Position numbers and translations under genes: made by a program | Shown here: positions 1 to 8,343 of the stretch, one piece after another | Layout: every line of letters starts with the position of its first letter | How positions within the stretch are numbered: the stretch's first letter is position 1 | The notes under the pieces: generated by a model | Databases searched by the model: none | What the model was told of the DNA's origin: nothing | Seen by the model: the letters and a program-made list of their open reading frames with translations, nothing else | From: Chaetoderma sp. LZ-2023a | Lineage: Eukaryota > Mollusca > Caudofoveata > Chaetodermatida > Chaetodermatidae | Assembly (NCBI GenBank): GCA_034401795.1 | Contig: CM067366.1 | Span: 81,105,391-81,169,390, forward strand | Length of the DNA: 64,000 nucleotides | Direction: 5' to 3'

Positions 1-1137
1 AAAGTGCCTACTATATACTATACACATTCTCCTAACTTCTATACATATTACGATATATAGATCTATACATATCGTAATACATAGTCTCCGTTCCTTTCAT
101 CATTCTAGGTAGTCATAACCACAGTTTGATTGGCCCGCATCATTCTTGCCTCCAATCAATATCTGCTTATCCCTTCCTAGAAGTTTATACCTATTCTCGT
201 TTGTCGTTCTGACCAATCCCTGGTGGCCCAACCTCTCGATTTCACTTTGAAATGAGTTCTTTTGTTTCTCTGCCACAGAGTTTGACTAGATGCTCATTGA
301 TTGTGACGTCATCTCGGCCAATCAAACTCTGGGCTTCTCTTCTAGGGATTCATTACTAAACATGTTATATCTACACGCTACTCTGGCAAAGCGGTTCTAG
401 CTGGTTCTGATTTGATGCGATCTGTCAGCTAACTAACAAGAATACGGAATGTGTTGTTGTAGCATGCCTTCCTTTGATTGACATATGGTTGATATACAAA
501 TTTCGATTGTGTTATTAATTCCTACAGGACGCTACAATGCCTCTGTCCTGTCCCTTGCCTATCGTGGATAAGCCTGTAGGAAACGAACGTTAATAAGCAC
601 ATGAGCTGTATGATCTCATTGCCAGCTGGTGTTGTTGTACTTGCTTAAGGGAGTCGGAATGCCGACCGTCAACAACTACATGTCAGTCTGTTTCCTATAA
701 TTCTCTCGATTCCCATCGATTCATATCTATTCTTATCACTCTATTATTTACTAAACTAACGGCCTAAATGACTGCTGAATTTCATAAAAGTGTATACCGA
801 TCCCACAGCAACAACTTTTATCTTCAACTATTGACAGACATCATCAACTCAGAACCGTCGGTCTTATTCCAATCTATTCTAATTCTAACTTATTGTGATG
901 AATATACTACTACAGTTTCGATCCAGTTTCTATCCTATTTCCGCGAAACTGTACCACCACTAGCACTGGTCGAAGTCAACCAGTGCACCCTACTACTACG
1001 TATCTAATTGCTACTAATAACTCAGTTCAGTAGCTCACCTGGTATTTTCAAATATGAGAATTTCACTGAGGTCTTACTCGCAAATATAAGATGTCCACCG
1101 GGGTCATGACTTCCCGTAAGACAATCCGATATCTACA
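1..1137 (-). repeat. 3' LTR of the gypsy element (partial)
   Basis: This copy matches 8882-10018 base for base apart from about 13 substitutions and no net indel. In element orientation it begins TGTAGATATCGG at 1137; the last roughly 538 bp lie left of the window. It contains a 13-bp inverted repeat (123-135 and 316-328, core agtttgattggcc) whose arms include CCAAT-type sequence, and an 8-bp-stem hairpin near 965-988. The plus-strand 79-codon ORF at 768-1007 exists in both LTRs, but it is antisense to the element and has no recognisable domain. Confidence 0.95.
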
Positions 1138-1149
1138 CATGCCCCTCAA
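1138..1149 (-). other. Candidate polypurine tract next to the 3' LTR
   Basis: On the element strand the sequence abutting the 3' LTR reads TTGAGGGGCATG and then the LTR start TGTAG. It is short and purine-rich, in the position where plus-strand synthesis is primed. The tract is imperfect at its 3' end, so the exact cleavage point is uncertain. Confidence 0.55.
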
Positions 1150-1154
1150 CCGAA

Positions 1155-1198
1155 GTTAATTATCCATTTCTTAAGGCCTTAAGACATTGATAATTAAC
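1155..1198 (-). repeat. Nested hairpin in the gypsy 3' UTR
   Basis: Perfect outer arms gttaattatc (1155-1164) and gataattaac (1189-1198) enclose a 16-base perfect palindrome at 1169-1184 (tcttaaggccttaaga). It lies in the roughly 395-bp non-coding stretch between the last ORF (ends 1532) and the 3' LTR. A role in RNA 3'-end structure or plus-strand priming is possible but inferred. The rest of 1199-1531 is AT-rich and holds nothing I can identify. Confidence 0.7.
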
Positions 1199-1531
1199 TC
1201 GTTGTGCACCATCAACAACCAAACCCACTATCCCAGGGCTACCCTGAACTGACGTCCACTCCGCAATATAAACCCATTATGACGATAACATAGCCAAACA
1301 CTCAATACAATGCTAACACGTTAAAATAAACACATAATAGGAAAACATCCTATCAAAAATATTACAGTAAAGAGAAAACATAGTCATTAAACGACGCCCT
1401 TAAAGAACATTACCATAAATAAATACAATCCTAATCCTACAATGAAATCATTACAGGTCATATCAAAGGTCATATTGACATCCACCCTACATGCTATAAC
1501 AATTTATACGTGTACAATAATAAAGTTCGTG

Positions 1532-2218
1532 CTATAATGATAAATCCTCGTATGATGTACGAATGTTAGGATTGTCAATCATCACGTCTATCCAGTCGTC
1601 AGCTGTCGGGTCGATCTCGGTCCTGGCAACAGCGTTAGGCGATGACCCGGCTGACATTCTCAGAGGCTCCGGTAGGGCTGCAGGTCTCCGGGGCCATAGA
1701 GGGTGAATAGTCCGCGGCGCACTTCTCTGGGCCGCATGTGGCTTGCATCTAATCCATATCCACATGCGCGAAATAATTCCGCACTTCCATAATATAACCA
1801 CCATTACGATCACTACGACGAAGGAGCCGGTCGAATATGACACAAACGACCGTACCCCCATGCCATCGACCATCGCTGGGTCGACCGCAGATAAAGGTGC
1901 TAGCTGCACGTACTTAGACTTCTGCAAATGGTCCCATTTTTGCATACTCAATTGATCAATTATCATTGACTGGTTTAATACCCCGGCCACATCCAACCGT
2001 GGCGTATCTATGGCCAGACTGATTCGAGTGTAAGTCCGACTATAAGACTGTACCGGCTCAAATCGCCAACCCCTGCCACTATAATCACATTCTCCAGACA
2101 TCAGAGCAAACACACCATTCTTAACTACACACCGGTCTGTCCGTCGTCCGCCGCAGTGTATTTCAACAGTTTCTCCGAACGTTTGCAAAACTACGCCTAT
2201 TTTCTTGTTGGCAACAAC
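1532..2218 (-). CDS. Env-like membrane protein ORF (ORF3)
   Basis: This open frame lies downstream of the dUTPase at the usual env position. The first track-type start is a TTG at 2188; the frame itself is open from 2218, just after tandem TAG TAA codons (2219-2224). From the TTG it gives 218 residues: a region with three cysteines (residues 11, 20, 37), a polar stem, one strongly hydrophobic span at about residues 117-140 (core FVVVIVMVVILW), and a roughly 78-residue tail ending YEDLSL. Single-pass topology with a long tail fits a retroelement envelope C-terminus. I see no furin site or fusion peptide, and the N-terminal part is missing or lies in another exon or frame. Upstream of the tandem stops the same frame stays open over the end of the dUTPase, so the stops may interrupt a longer protein. 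No sequence family is recognised; env is inferred from place and topology. Confidence 0.55.
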   Translation of the reverse strand, partial: VVANKKIGVVLQTFGETVEIHCGGRRTDRCVVKNGVFALMSGECDYSGRGWRFEPVQSYSRTYTRISLAIDTPRLDVAGVLNQSMIIDQLSMQKWDHLQKSKYVQLAPLSAVDPAMVDGMGVRSFVSYSTGSFVVVIVMVVILWKCGIISRMWIWIRCKPHAAQRSAPRTIHPLWPRRPAALPEPLRMSAGSSPNAVARTEIDPTADDWIDVMIDNPNIRTSYEDLSL

Positions 2219-2315
2219 TTACTAGTGGTTCATGGGACTTGGACAGTTGAATAGTTCAGTTGCTATCCATGGTGTTATTCCGGATGGTCGCATACAAGGT
2301 CGGGGTTCTATCGAT

Positions 2316-2750
2316 TTAATTAACCCCCGTGGAACCGAAGCCTCTGCCACCCCGTTCCGTTGGTTCCAACTTCGCGCAGTCACGTATCTTTGGTATAACC
2401 ATCTTTTCCATAATCAGCTGCGCAACCCGATCTCCCCTACTTACAGGAAAGCTACTACTACCAAAGTTAATCAGGACAATACCCACATTGCCCATGTAAT
2501 CCGGGTCAACCACCCCTGCTCCCACGTCAATGCTATGATTAATGGCCAATCCCGATCGCGGGGCTACCCTTCCATAACACCCCCTCGGGACAGCAATCCG
2601 AAGGTCCGTTCGCACCACCATTCATCCTCCGGCTGGGATCGCATAGTCGTAAGCACTGTACAAATCACACCCGGCGGCAAATCTCGACCCTCGGGTTGGG
2701 ATTACCGCAAACCGGGTGAGTCTATGAACACGGAGCACTGTAGATCCCAT
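2316..2750 (-). pseudogene. dUTPase, interrupted by one in-frame TGA
   Basis: A trimeric-type dUTP pyrophosphatase converts dUTP to dUMP and limits uracil incorporation during reverse transcription. From the ATG at 2748-2750 the frame has 144 codon positions plus a TAA stop, which is the size of a single-domain dUTPase. All five motifs are visible in order: AAGCDLYS (motif I), APRSGLA (motif II), [14 protein letters not shown] (motif III), RVAQLI (motif IV) and GGRGFGSTG (motif V). Codon 43 is TGA (2622-2624), leaving a 101-residue downstream ORF that lacks motif I. The frame on both sides is the same and motif spacing is kept, so this is a single nonsense change; CGA to TGA is the simplest route. 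It lies about 130 bp downstream of pol and is not fused to it. dUTPases are known in several retrovirus genera and in some fungal Metaviridae. Confidence 0.92.
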
Positions 2751-2883
2751 ACTTATTTACTGTAAATGATTCGTTACACTCGATATTTATAACTGACGCT
2801 ATGCTTATCGCGAGGTTATTAATGCTAGGCTTATTGGTACACACTTCACAAGACAAGTTGTCGGTACTGCGATCAGGCAGAGA

Positions 2884-5800
2884 TTAAAAGTCTCTCTGGC
2901 TACGTCGCCTTATAACCGCTTCGATACGACCGATGAAATCATCGTATCGCGCACGGCCAAATGCGCCAATCCTGAGTCTCTTAGGGTCTGAGTAGACGTC
3001 ATGAGCGAGACTGCGCTTGCGCAGAAAGTAGGGATGAGATGGAAGTGTTTCCATTGGCTCATTGGCAGGCTCTGGTACCTCCTCCGAGGTGTCCATCATA
3101 ACGGTACGATGATCCTCTGTGGTTTCCCTTGGAGACCCATAGTTTCGATCGTTACTCATCCCAGGTCGATCTACATCAACCGCCTTACCCACCTTGCGCA
3201 TCATCGGCTCCTCATCAGAAGCTGGTCGCTTCCTACGAGCCCTCTTACTCGCTGTCGCATCGGAGGCGTTTATCGGCAAAGATTTGGACTCGGGTATCAT
3301 CACTCGAGGGTGATGGCTGGCTTTCGTACCTCTAGCAGGGTTACGAATAGGTCGTGGTCGGACCTTGTCCCAACACATCTCTGAGTCAACTACACGTAGC
3401 TTCGATATATTAAGTACGCGTACTTTCCCAGATCTCTGATGTCGGACATGAGCGACGGGACCATTGATCTTAAAGATCTCGTACTCAGGGTCACTGCGAG
3501 AGGTCAATTTCATCCTCTCCTCAGCCTTTACAACCACTGAGTCACCAACCTTGAATTCACCAGCGTTGGCACGCTTGTTAATTTGTTCGCGGTGAACTTC
3601 TCGAGACTTAGCCGTTTCTCCACGAGCGCGCAGCAAGGCATTATTAAGACATGTAAGTCTTTCGCCCAGATCTTGCATGGCATCCAGTGGAATGGTTAAC
3701 GGAAGTCTTGCACGACGACCATACGTCAGATAAAATGGCGTATATCCAGTCGTGGAGTGACGAGAGCTGCGGTATGCTGTTAAAGCCGCACCCAATTCGT
3801 CCTCCCATGCATGAGATTCATTATTAACACCTTTCTGGATCAGCTCCTTGAGCGTACGATTGAAACTCTCGGTACGTCCATTTGTTTGCGGATGGTATGG
3901 ACTCGATCGTCTATGATCGATACCGTGTTCCTTAAATCGTTCCTCCAGACTATTTGAACAAAATTCTTTCCCTTGATCCGTTATCAGGATCTCAGGGACA
4001 CCATGACGAGCTACATACTCGTTGAAAAACTTGTCTTCAACGTTCTGCGATGTTTTTGCAGCAATTGGGTATGCTTCTGCCCACGCAGAACAGTGATCGA
4101 TTATCGTCATGATATACACATTACCTCTGCTTGACTCCAACAGTGGACCGATCAAATCCATACCAATTATCTGACTTGGATAATTAGCCATGGGCATCTC
4201 ACTGTATTGAGGCCGTGTAGTGACGGGTCGGTTGACCTGGCACGTTGTACACGTTTCAAGCATACGAACCACATCTTTCCTTAAAGACGTCCACACAAAA
4301 GAATCCCTTACCATACCGATGGTCTTTTTCAGACCTTGGTGACCGGCTCTCTCATGAGCCTTCCGGAGCACTTTCTCTCGGAACAGGGTAGGTAATACAA
4401 TTCTGGGGTACTCAGCGTCCAACGCTGAAGGTGTCACTAAGGAATACAAAATACCGTTTTTGACCATATACTCCTCCGGTGTGTTCTTGAACAACTCCGG
4501 GTATTCCTTGGTCTGCTCGGTACGCAATTCGTCGTAGGGTATGTCATAAACCTCTAGAGGGACATGCGGTAACGCACCTTCGTCTACCTCGGGTATGACA
4601 TAATCGCCCGTGTCTAACGTGGCGACTTCCACAGGACGACGTAATCTGGACAGCATGTCCGCTCGAATATTCTTCGAGCCTTGGATGTATTCAATCTTAC
4701 ATCCGTATTCAGCAATCAGCACATCCCAGCGCTGCACTTTCGTGTTTTTCACTTCACCCACAAACAAACTCTTTAGGGGTTTGTGGTCGGTGTACACAGT
4801 AAACTGCGCGCCAAATAGATATGGGCGGAGCTTCTTCAACGCATAGATCACAGCGTAAGCCTCCTTCTCTATTACGGGCCAATTAAGCTGACTATCTTTA
4901 AGAGTAGAGCTTACATATTGAATTACCCGCTCTATACCCTTAGCATCGTCTTGTACCAGTATAGCACCAATAGCATAACTAGACGCGTCAGTGTATAACT
5001 TATAAGGGGCGTTTAAATTCGGATATGTGAGAACCGTCTCACTGCACAGCAAGTTCTGTAATTTCTTGAACGCTTGCTGTTCATCCTTACCCCACTCAAA
5101 ACGCTTATATTTCTTTGTTAACTCTATCAAAGGCTTGGAAATTTCGGCATAGCCTTGCACACAGGATCTGTAATATCCGGTAGCTCCAAGGAAACTTCTT
5201 ACTTCACCCACATCACGTGGTGGTGACATTTCCCTAATGACCTTGACCTTCTGAGCCTGAGGAGCTACTCCTTGTGCAGAAATGCGATATCCTAACAAGT
5301 CCACAGACTTACTGGCGAAATCACACTTCTTTTTCTTAACTTGTAAGTTATACTCTCTAATCTTGCGCATGACCTTACGTAAGTGATGTGCATGTTCTGT
5401 CGGATTTCGTGAATATACGACTATATCGTCGACAAAAACATGCACATATTTTCCTACAAATTCCCGGAAAATGTCATTCATCGCCCTTTGAAATACGGCA
5501 CCTGAGTTGCAAAAACCGAACGGCATACGAATCCATTCGTACAAACCTTCGCTGCAGACGAACGCCGTCTTCTCTATGTCTTGGCCGGCCATTGGTATCT
5601 GCCAATATCCAGACTTCAAGTCCATAGTAGAAAATATCGTTGCGCCCCGCATCGAATAAAAAATGTCAGAGATATTCGGTAGCGGGTAACTGTCCTTACG
5701 GCATACTGAATTCAATTTCCTATAGTCAATGCAAAACCGTGTGTCACCGTCCTTCTTAGGAACCAAAGTAATGGGCGACGCCCATGGGGATGACGATGGT

Positions 5801-6036
5801 CTTATGACGCCCGCATCAAGCATTTCTTTTACTTGGTTCTTGACCACATATTGCTTGGTTAGCGGTAGACGGTAGGCCTTCTGCCTTATAGGATAAGCAT
5901 CTCCTGTTGGTACCGTACATTTCACTTTGGGGACCAATCCTAAAGTGTTTGGACGAGCCGTATTAAAAAAGATCCGCAAAGTCATCCATAACTTTGTCGA
6001 TATCTTTATATCCGGTCGTTTCCTTACAACTCGCAT
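2884..6036 (-). CDS. pol: Pol: reverse transcriptase, RNase H, integrase
   Basis: The frame is open for 1050 codons. Homology really starts near 5964, because the first 24 codons from the ATG at 6036 overlap the protease in another frame and look spurious. RT spans roughly residues 60-260: RFCIDYRKLN, catalytic MDLKSG at D139, and FVDD at 201-204. RNase H is about 345-420, with D350 (LYTDAS), E392 and D417 (YTDHKP). The integrase zinc domain has H561, H566, C596 and C599; its core has D627, D687 and E723 (a DD35E spacing) with NGRTESFNRTLKE. A GPY/F-like C-terminal module lies near 858-882. A basic tail ends with HPYFLRKR and YDDFIGRIEA. No chromodomain is seen. All catalytic residues I checked are present, so pol is the best-preserved part of the element. 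Confidence 0.96.
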   Translation of the reverse strand: MRVVRKRPDIKISTKLWMTLRIFFNTARPNTLGLVPKVKCTVPTGDAYPIRQKAYRLPLTKQYVVKNQVKEMLDAGVIRPSSSPWASPITLVPKKDGDTRFCIDYRKLNSVCRKDSYPLPNISDIFYSMRGATIFSTMDLKSGYWQIPMAGQDIEKTAFVCSEGLYEWIRMPFGFCNSGAVFQRAMNDIFREFVGKYVHVFVDDIVVYSRNPTEHAHHLRKVMRKIREYNLQVKKKKCDFASKSVDLLGYRISAQGVAPQAQKVKVIREMSPPRDVGEVRSFLGATGYYRSCVQGYAEISKPLIELTKKYKRFEWGKDEQQAFKKLQNLLCSETVLTYPNLNAPYKLYTDASSYAIGAILVQDDAKGIERVIQYVSSTLKDSQLNWPVIEKEAYAVIYALKKLRPYLFGAQFTVYTDHKPLKSLFVGEVKNTKVQRWDVLIAEYGCKIEYIQGSKNIRADMLSRLRRPVEVATLDTGDYVIPEVDEGALPHVPLEVYDIPYDELRTEQTKEYPELFKNTPEEYMVKNGILYSLVTPSALDAEYPRIVLPTLFREKVLRKAHERAGHQGLKKTIGMVRDSFVWTSLRKDVVRMLETCTTCQVNRPVTTRPQYSEMPMANYPSQIIGMDLIGPLLESSRGNVYIMTIIDHCSAWAEAYPIAAKTSQNVEDKFFNEYVARHGVPEILITDQGKEFCSNSLEERFKEHGIDHRRSSPYHPQTNGRTESFNRTLKELIQKGVNNESHAWEDELGAALTAYRSSRHSTTGYTPFYLTYGRRARLPLTIPLDAMQDLGERLTCLNNALLRARGETAKSREVHREQINKRANAGEFKVGDSVVVKAEERMKLTSRSDPEYEIFKINGPVAHVRHQRSGKVRVLNISKLRVVDSEMCWDKVRPRPIRNPARGTKASHHPRVMIPESKSLPINASDATASKRARRKRPASDEEPMMRKVGKAVDVDRPGMSNDRNYGSPRETTEDHRTVMMDTSEEVPEPANEPMETLPSHPYFLRKRSLAHDVYSDPKRLRIGAFGRARYDDFIGRIEAVIRRRSQRDF

Positions 6037-6532
6037 TCACATATCGCGATTGTTCTCTATAGGGATACCTAAAGGGATATATCTGACCAAACCATACTAC
6101 TACCTTGGTCCGATAATCAATCTCTGCCTTTCCCAAGTGCAAAGCATCCGCTCCAATCAAACATTCATGCCTCATACTCGCCACTACCGTACTCGGAATA
6201 GGCCGGGCATTTTCAAATTTGATTTGTGTTTCTCCCAAAAGTTCTATTGGGGCCCCATTTACTGCTAAGAGCATTCTCGCTCTCTTTAATGGCCTAGCAT
6301 CTAGCATGCTACGCCAAATGTCCTTCCGAATTAAGGATGTGCTAGCACCCATATCTACTAGAGCATGCAGGTACTCACCCTTATTCACAAGACCGTTTTT
6401 TTCTAATCTCAGACGGATCAGAAACCGCTCGGTCGGTGGCCTCACCAACGGTTTCCTCCGTCGCCATTCACCGGACTCCTTCGTCCACTCACTACTTCCG
6501 CGTACGAATTCCTCCACCCAGATGAGTCCCAT
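5963..6532 (-). pseudogene. pro: Retroviral-type aspartic protease with altered active site
   Basis: This 189-codon ORF lies between gag and pol. The catalytic loop reads LVDMGASTSLI (D60), where the family has D-T/S-G; the second residue is Met, from an ATG codon at 6350-6352 that a single C-to-T change in ACG followed by G would give. The hydrophobic flap-side motif CLIGADAL lies at about 124-131. The ORF begins directly after a TGA (6533-6535) and ends VMDDFADLF followed by TAA, where the pol frame continues with NTARPN. It is a retropepsin that would process Gag-Pol, but the missing Ser/Thr makes activity doubtful. Confidence 0.88.
5965..5970 (-). other. Frameshift at a T6 run between protease and pol
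   Basis: On the element strand the protease frame reads GAT CTT TTT TAA. Skipping one T of the six-T run moves the reader into the pol frame exactly where the usual linker to RT begins (…DDFADLF then NTARPN). The step equals +1. It may be a one-base insertion in a homopolymer (mutation or sequencing error) or, less likely, a programmed site. Confidence 0.75.
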
Positions 6533-6543
6533 TCAGTCCCATA

Positions 6544-8070
6544 TCATCCGTACTCGTCGGTGTTTTCGCTTGTCAGAACGAACCCGTCCCTGTCCTCGTA
6601 TTCGTCGGGGTCCCTCATCCGATTGGCTATGTCCCGGCGTACATTGCGTGAACAGTCCCTCGGCGTTACTTCCTGTCTCAACTGTCTGTCACGACCTCCC
6701 ACTTCGTCTACTTCCATGTCCATGTCCCATTCTTCAACTCGTGGACGTTTGCTTGCCCTCTGGGGTAGTGGCTTGGTCATTTTTGGTGGACCGGCATTAG
6801 GACAATCTCATAGAAAATGTCCATCTTTCCCACACCGGAAGCACGTAACCGTATTGGGTCGATTTTTACCTTCTATAAACCTACCCTGGTTGTTATTACA
6901 GTCTCTGGCCATGTGGCCCTCCATACCGCACGTAAAACACACTATGCGCGGTCTTTGTCCCCGTTGCTGTGGTTTCTGGGCTCTCTTCTGCCACAGGGTT
7001 TGTCGCGGTGGTTGCGCTGGCTGTGTACAATCACTCTTATAGTGCCCCGTACGGCCACAATTAAAACAAGTGATGTGCGCTGCACTTTTATTCCCGTTTA
7101 CCCGTCTCGGTGATGGTGGTGCTGATCTCTGCGTTGGCCGGTTTGGTCGTTTTTGTTTCACTTCTCTATTCGTTTGTGGTCGCGGTCTTTCATCGGCCAC
7201 TTTCATCTCTCCAATTATTCCGCAGAGTTTTTCAATCATTTTATTCTGCTGGGTGATCTGTCATTTCAGTGAATTTACTACTTGCCAGATGCTTTGTTCT
7301 TCTTCTGGTTCCAAGGAATCAATTTCCATTCGCTCCTCTGATCTCCCGTCTATCCGCATTGCTTTCAGGAGATCGTTATACGTCTCCTCTTCTTCTGCAA
7401 TTTCTATCGCACGGTTCAACGTTCCCGTTTTCTTGCGTACGATTCTCTTACTTAGTCCTCGGTCACTTACCGCCTTTAAATAGATACCGAGTACTGTCCT
7501 TCGGTTATCCTCATTCTCTACGGGGTATGCGCGGTTGGCTAACTCCCGGTACCTCATATTAAAGGTGATTATTGTCTCGTTTCGTCGTTGACGCACGCCC
7601 TCCAGATCATATTTTATACGCTCATTCTCATTTGACGATACGAAGTTCATTGTAATGTACTCTTTCAACTCGTCAAACGTCACTTCTTCCCGTATCTTTC
7701 CCACCAGAAAGCCATCTACTGCTCGTGCCAACTGACCACGGGCAGCTCTAGTGATTACATAGGCGGGTACACCTTCTAACAGTCCCACATTCGCCACCCA
7801 CGCCCTTCTCGTCTCGTCTAGGAAGGCACGTACTTGTTCAGGTATTAAGCCATCACAGGGCTGAATCCTCTGTATGGTTTCCCTAATCTCTTGCCGATGT
7901 ACCCGGTCATTCTCCCGTCGATTGCTACTGTCCACAATAATGTTGGCCATTGCTGTCCCCATGGCCTGCATGGCGGCTACCATCTCCGGTCGCAGCTCGG
8001 GCCGTTGGGGTAGTTCTATTGGAGGTAGTCCTGGGTCGGCTGGTCTGGCGGGTCTCTGTGGAGATGCCAT
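6544..8070 (-). pseudogene. gag: Gag: capsid and nucleocapsid, two internal TGA codons
   Basis: One frame of 508 codons runs from the ATG at 8070 (MASPQRPARP) to the TGA at 6544-6546. Residues 1-269 are the helical capsid part (including AVDGFLVGKIREEV and ERIKYDLEGVRQ). Residues 335-348, 378-391 and 410-423 are three CX2CX4HX4C zinc knuckles (CFNCGRTGHYKSDC, CFTCGMEGHMARDC, CFRCGKDGHFL…DC). Two in-frame TGA codons interrupt it: 7261-7263, between capsid and the basic linker, and 6808-6810, at a variable position inside the third knuckle. The tail after the knuckles is acidic. The protease frame is reached by a -1 step, but a TGA at 6533-6535 now separates them. The TGAs look like decay of CGA codons, although stop readthrough cannot be excluded from sequence alone. 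Confidence 0.9.
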
Positions 8071-8082
8071 CCCCTCTGTAGT

Positions 8083-8295
8083 CTATTGGTAATACAGGCA
8101 CACTATTACACGTTGAAGTCGGGGTTGTTCAGTGCACGTAATGTCAGTAGTGATTTTTACTAACGAATTGTCACGGTATTCGCGGTGTTGGGTTACTTTG
8201 GCTGTGTCTGATTGTTTAGCTATTTCCACGAATACTTGTACCCGGTCCGCAATGTCTTTTAATACAATATTAGCTGGCCGGTCTACTTGGGCCAT
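8083..8295 (-). CDS. Short ORF in the gypsy leader, upstream of gag
   Basis: A 70-codon ORF starts at the ATG 8293-8295, about 30 bases after the primer-binding site. It ends at a TAG (8083-8085) that lies only 12 bases before the gag ATG and in the same frame as gag. The composition is normal for a protein (starts MAQVDRPANIVLKDIADR), with no known domain. It may be a regulatory upstream ORF or an N-terminal extension of Gag separated by a CAG-to-TAG change. No homology is recognised. Confidence 0.4.
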   Translation of the reverse strand: MAQVDRPANIVLKDIADRVQVFVEIAKQSDTAKVTQHREYRDNSLVKITTDITCTEQPRLQRVIVCLYYQ

Positions 8296-8325
8296 ACATA
8301 CTCACAGTTTGCGTTATTTATCTGA

Positions 8326-8342
8326 TCCTGGCAGGCTCGCCA
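8326..8342 (-). other. Primer-binding site for tRNA-Arg
   Basis: The plus strand reads tcctggcaggctcgcca, which differs at one of 17 positions from the 3' end of metazoan tRNA-Arg(ACG) including CCA, as I know that sequence. On the element strand it starts TGGCGAGCC, one base after the LTR ends in CA. This is the expected place and polarity for the minus-strand primer, and it independently fixes the LTR edge at 8344. Confidence 0.85.
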
Positions 8343-8343
8343 C

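Noticed and set aside
768..1007. 79-codon plus-strand ORF present in both LTRs (also 9649-9888)
   Set aside because: It is antisense to the element, conserved only because the LTRs are recent copies, and has no recognisable domain.
2232..2765. 177-codon plus-strand ORF opposite the dUTPase
   Set aside because: It is the complementary shadow of the dUTPase, whose five motifs are on the minus strand.
4610..5627. Short plus-strand ORFs inside the pol region
   Set aside because: They lie opposite the RT/RNase H coding sequence and have no domain content.
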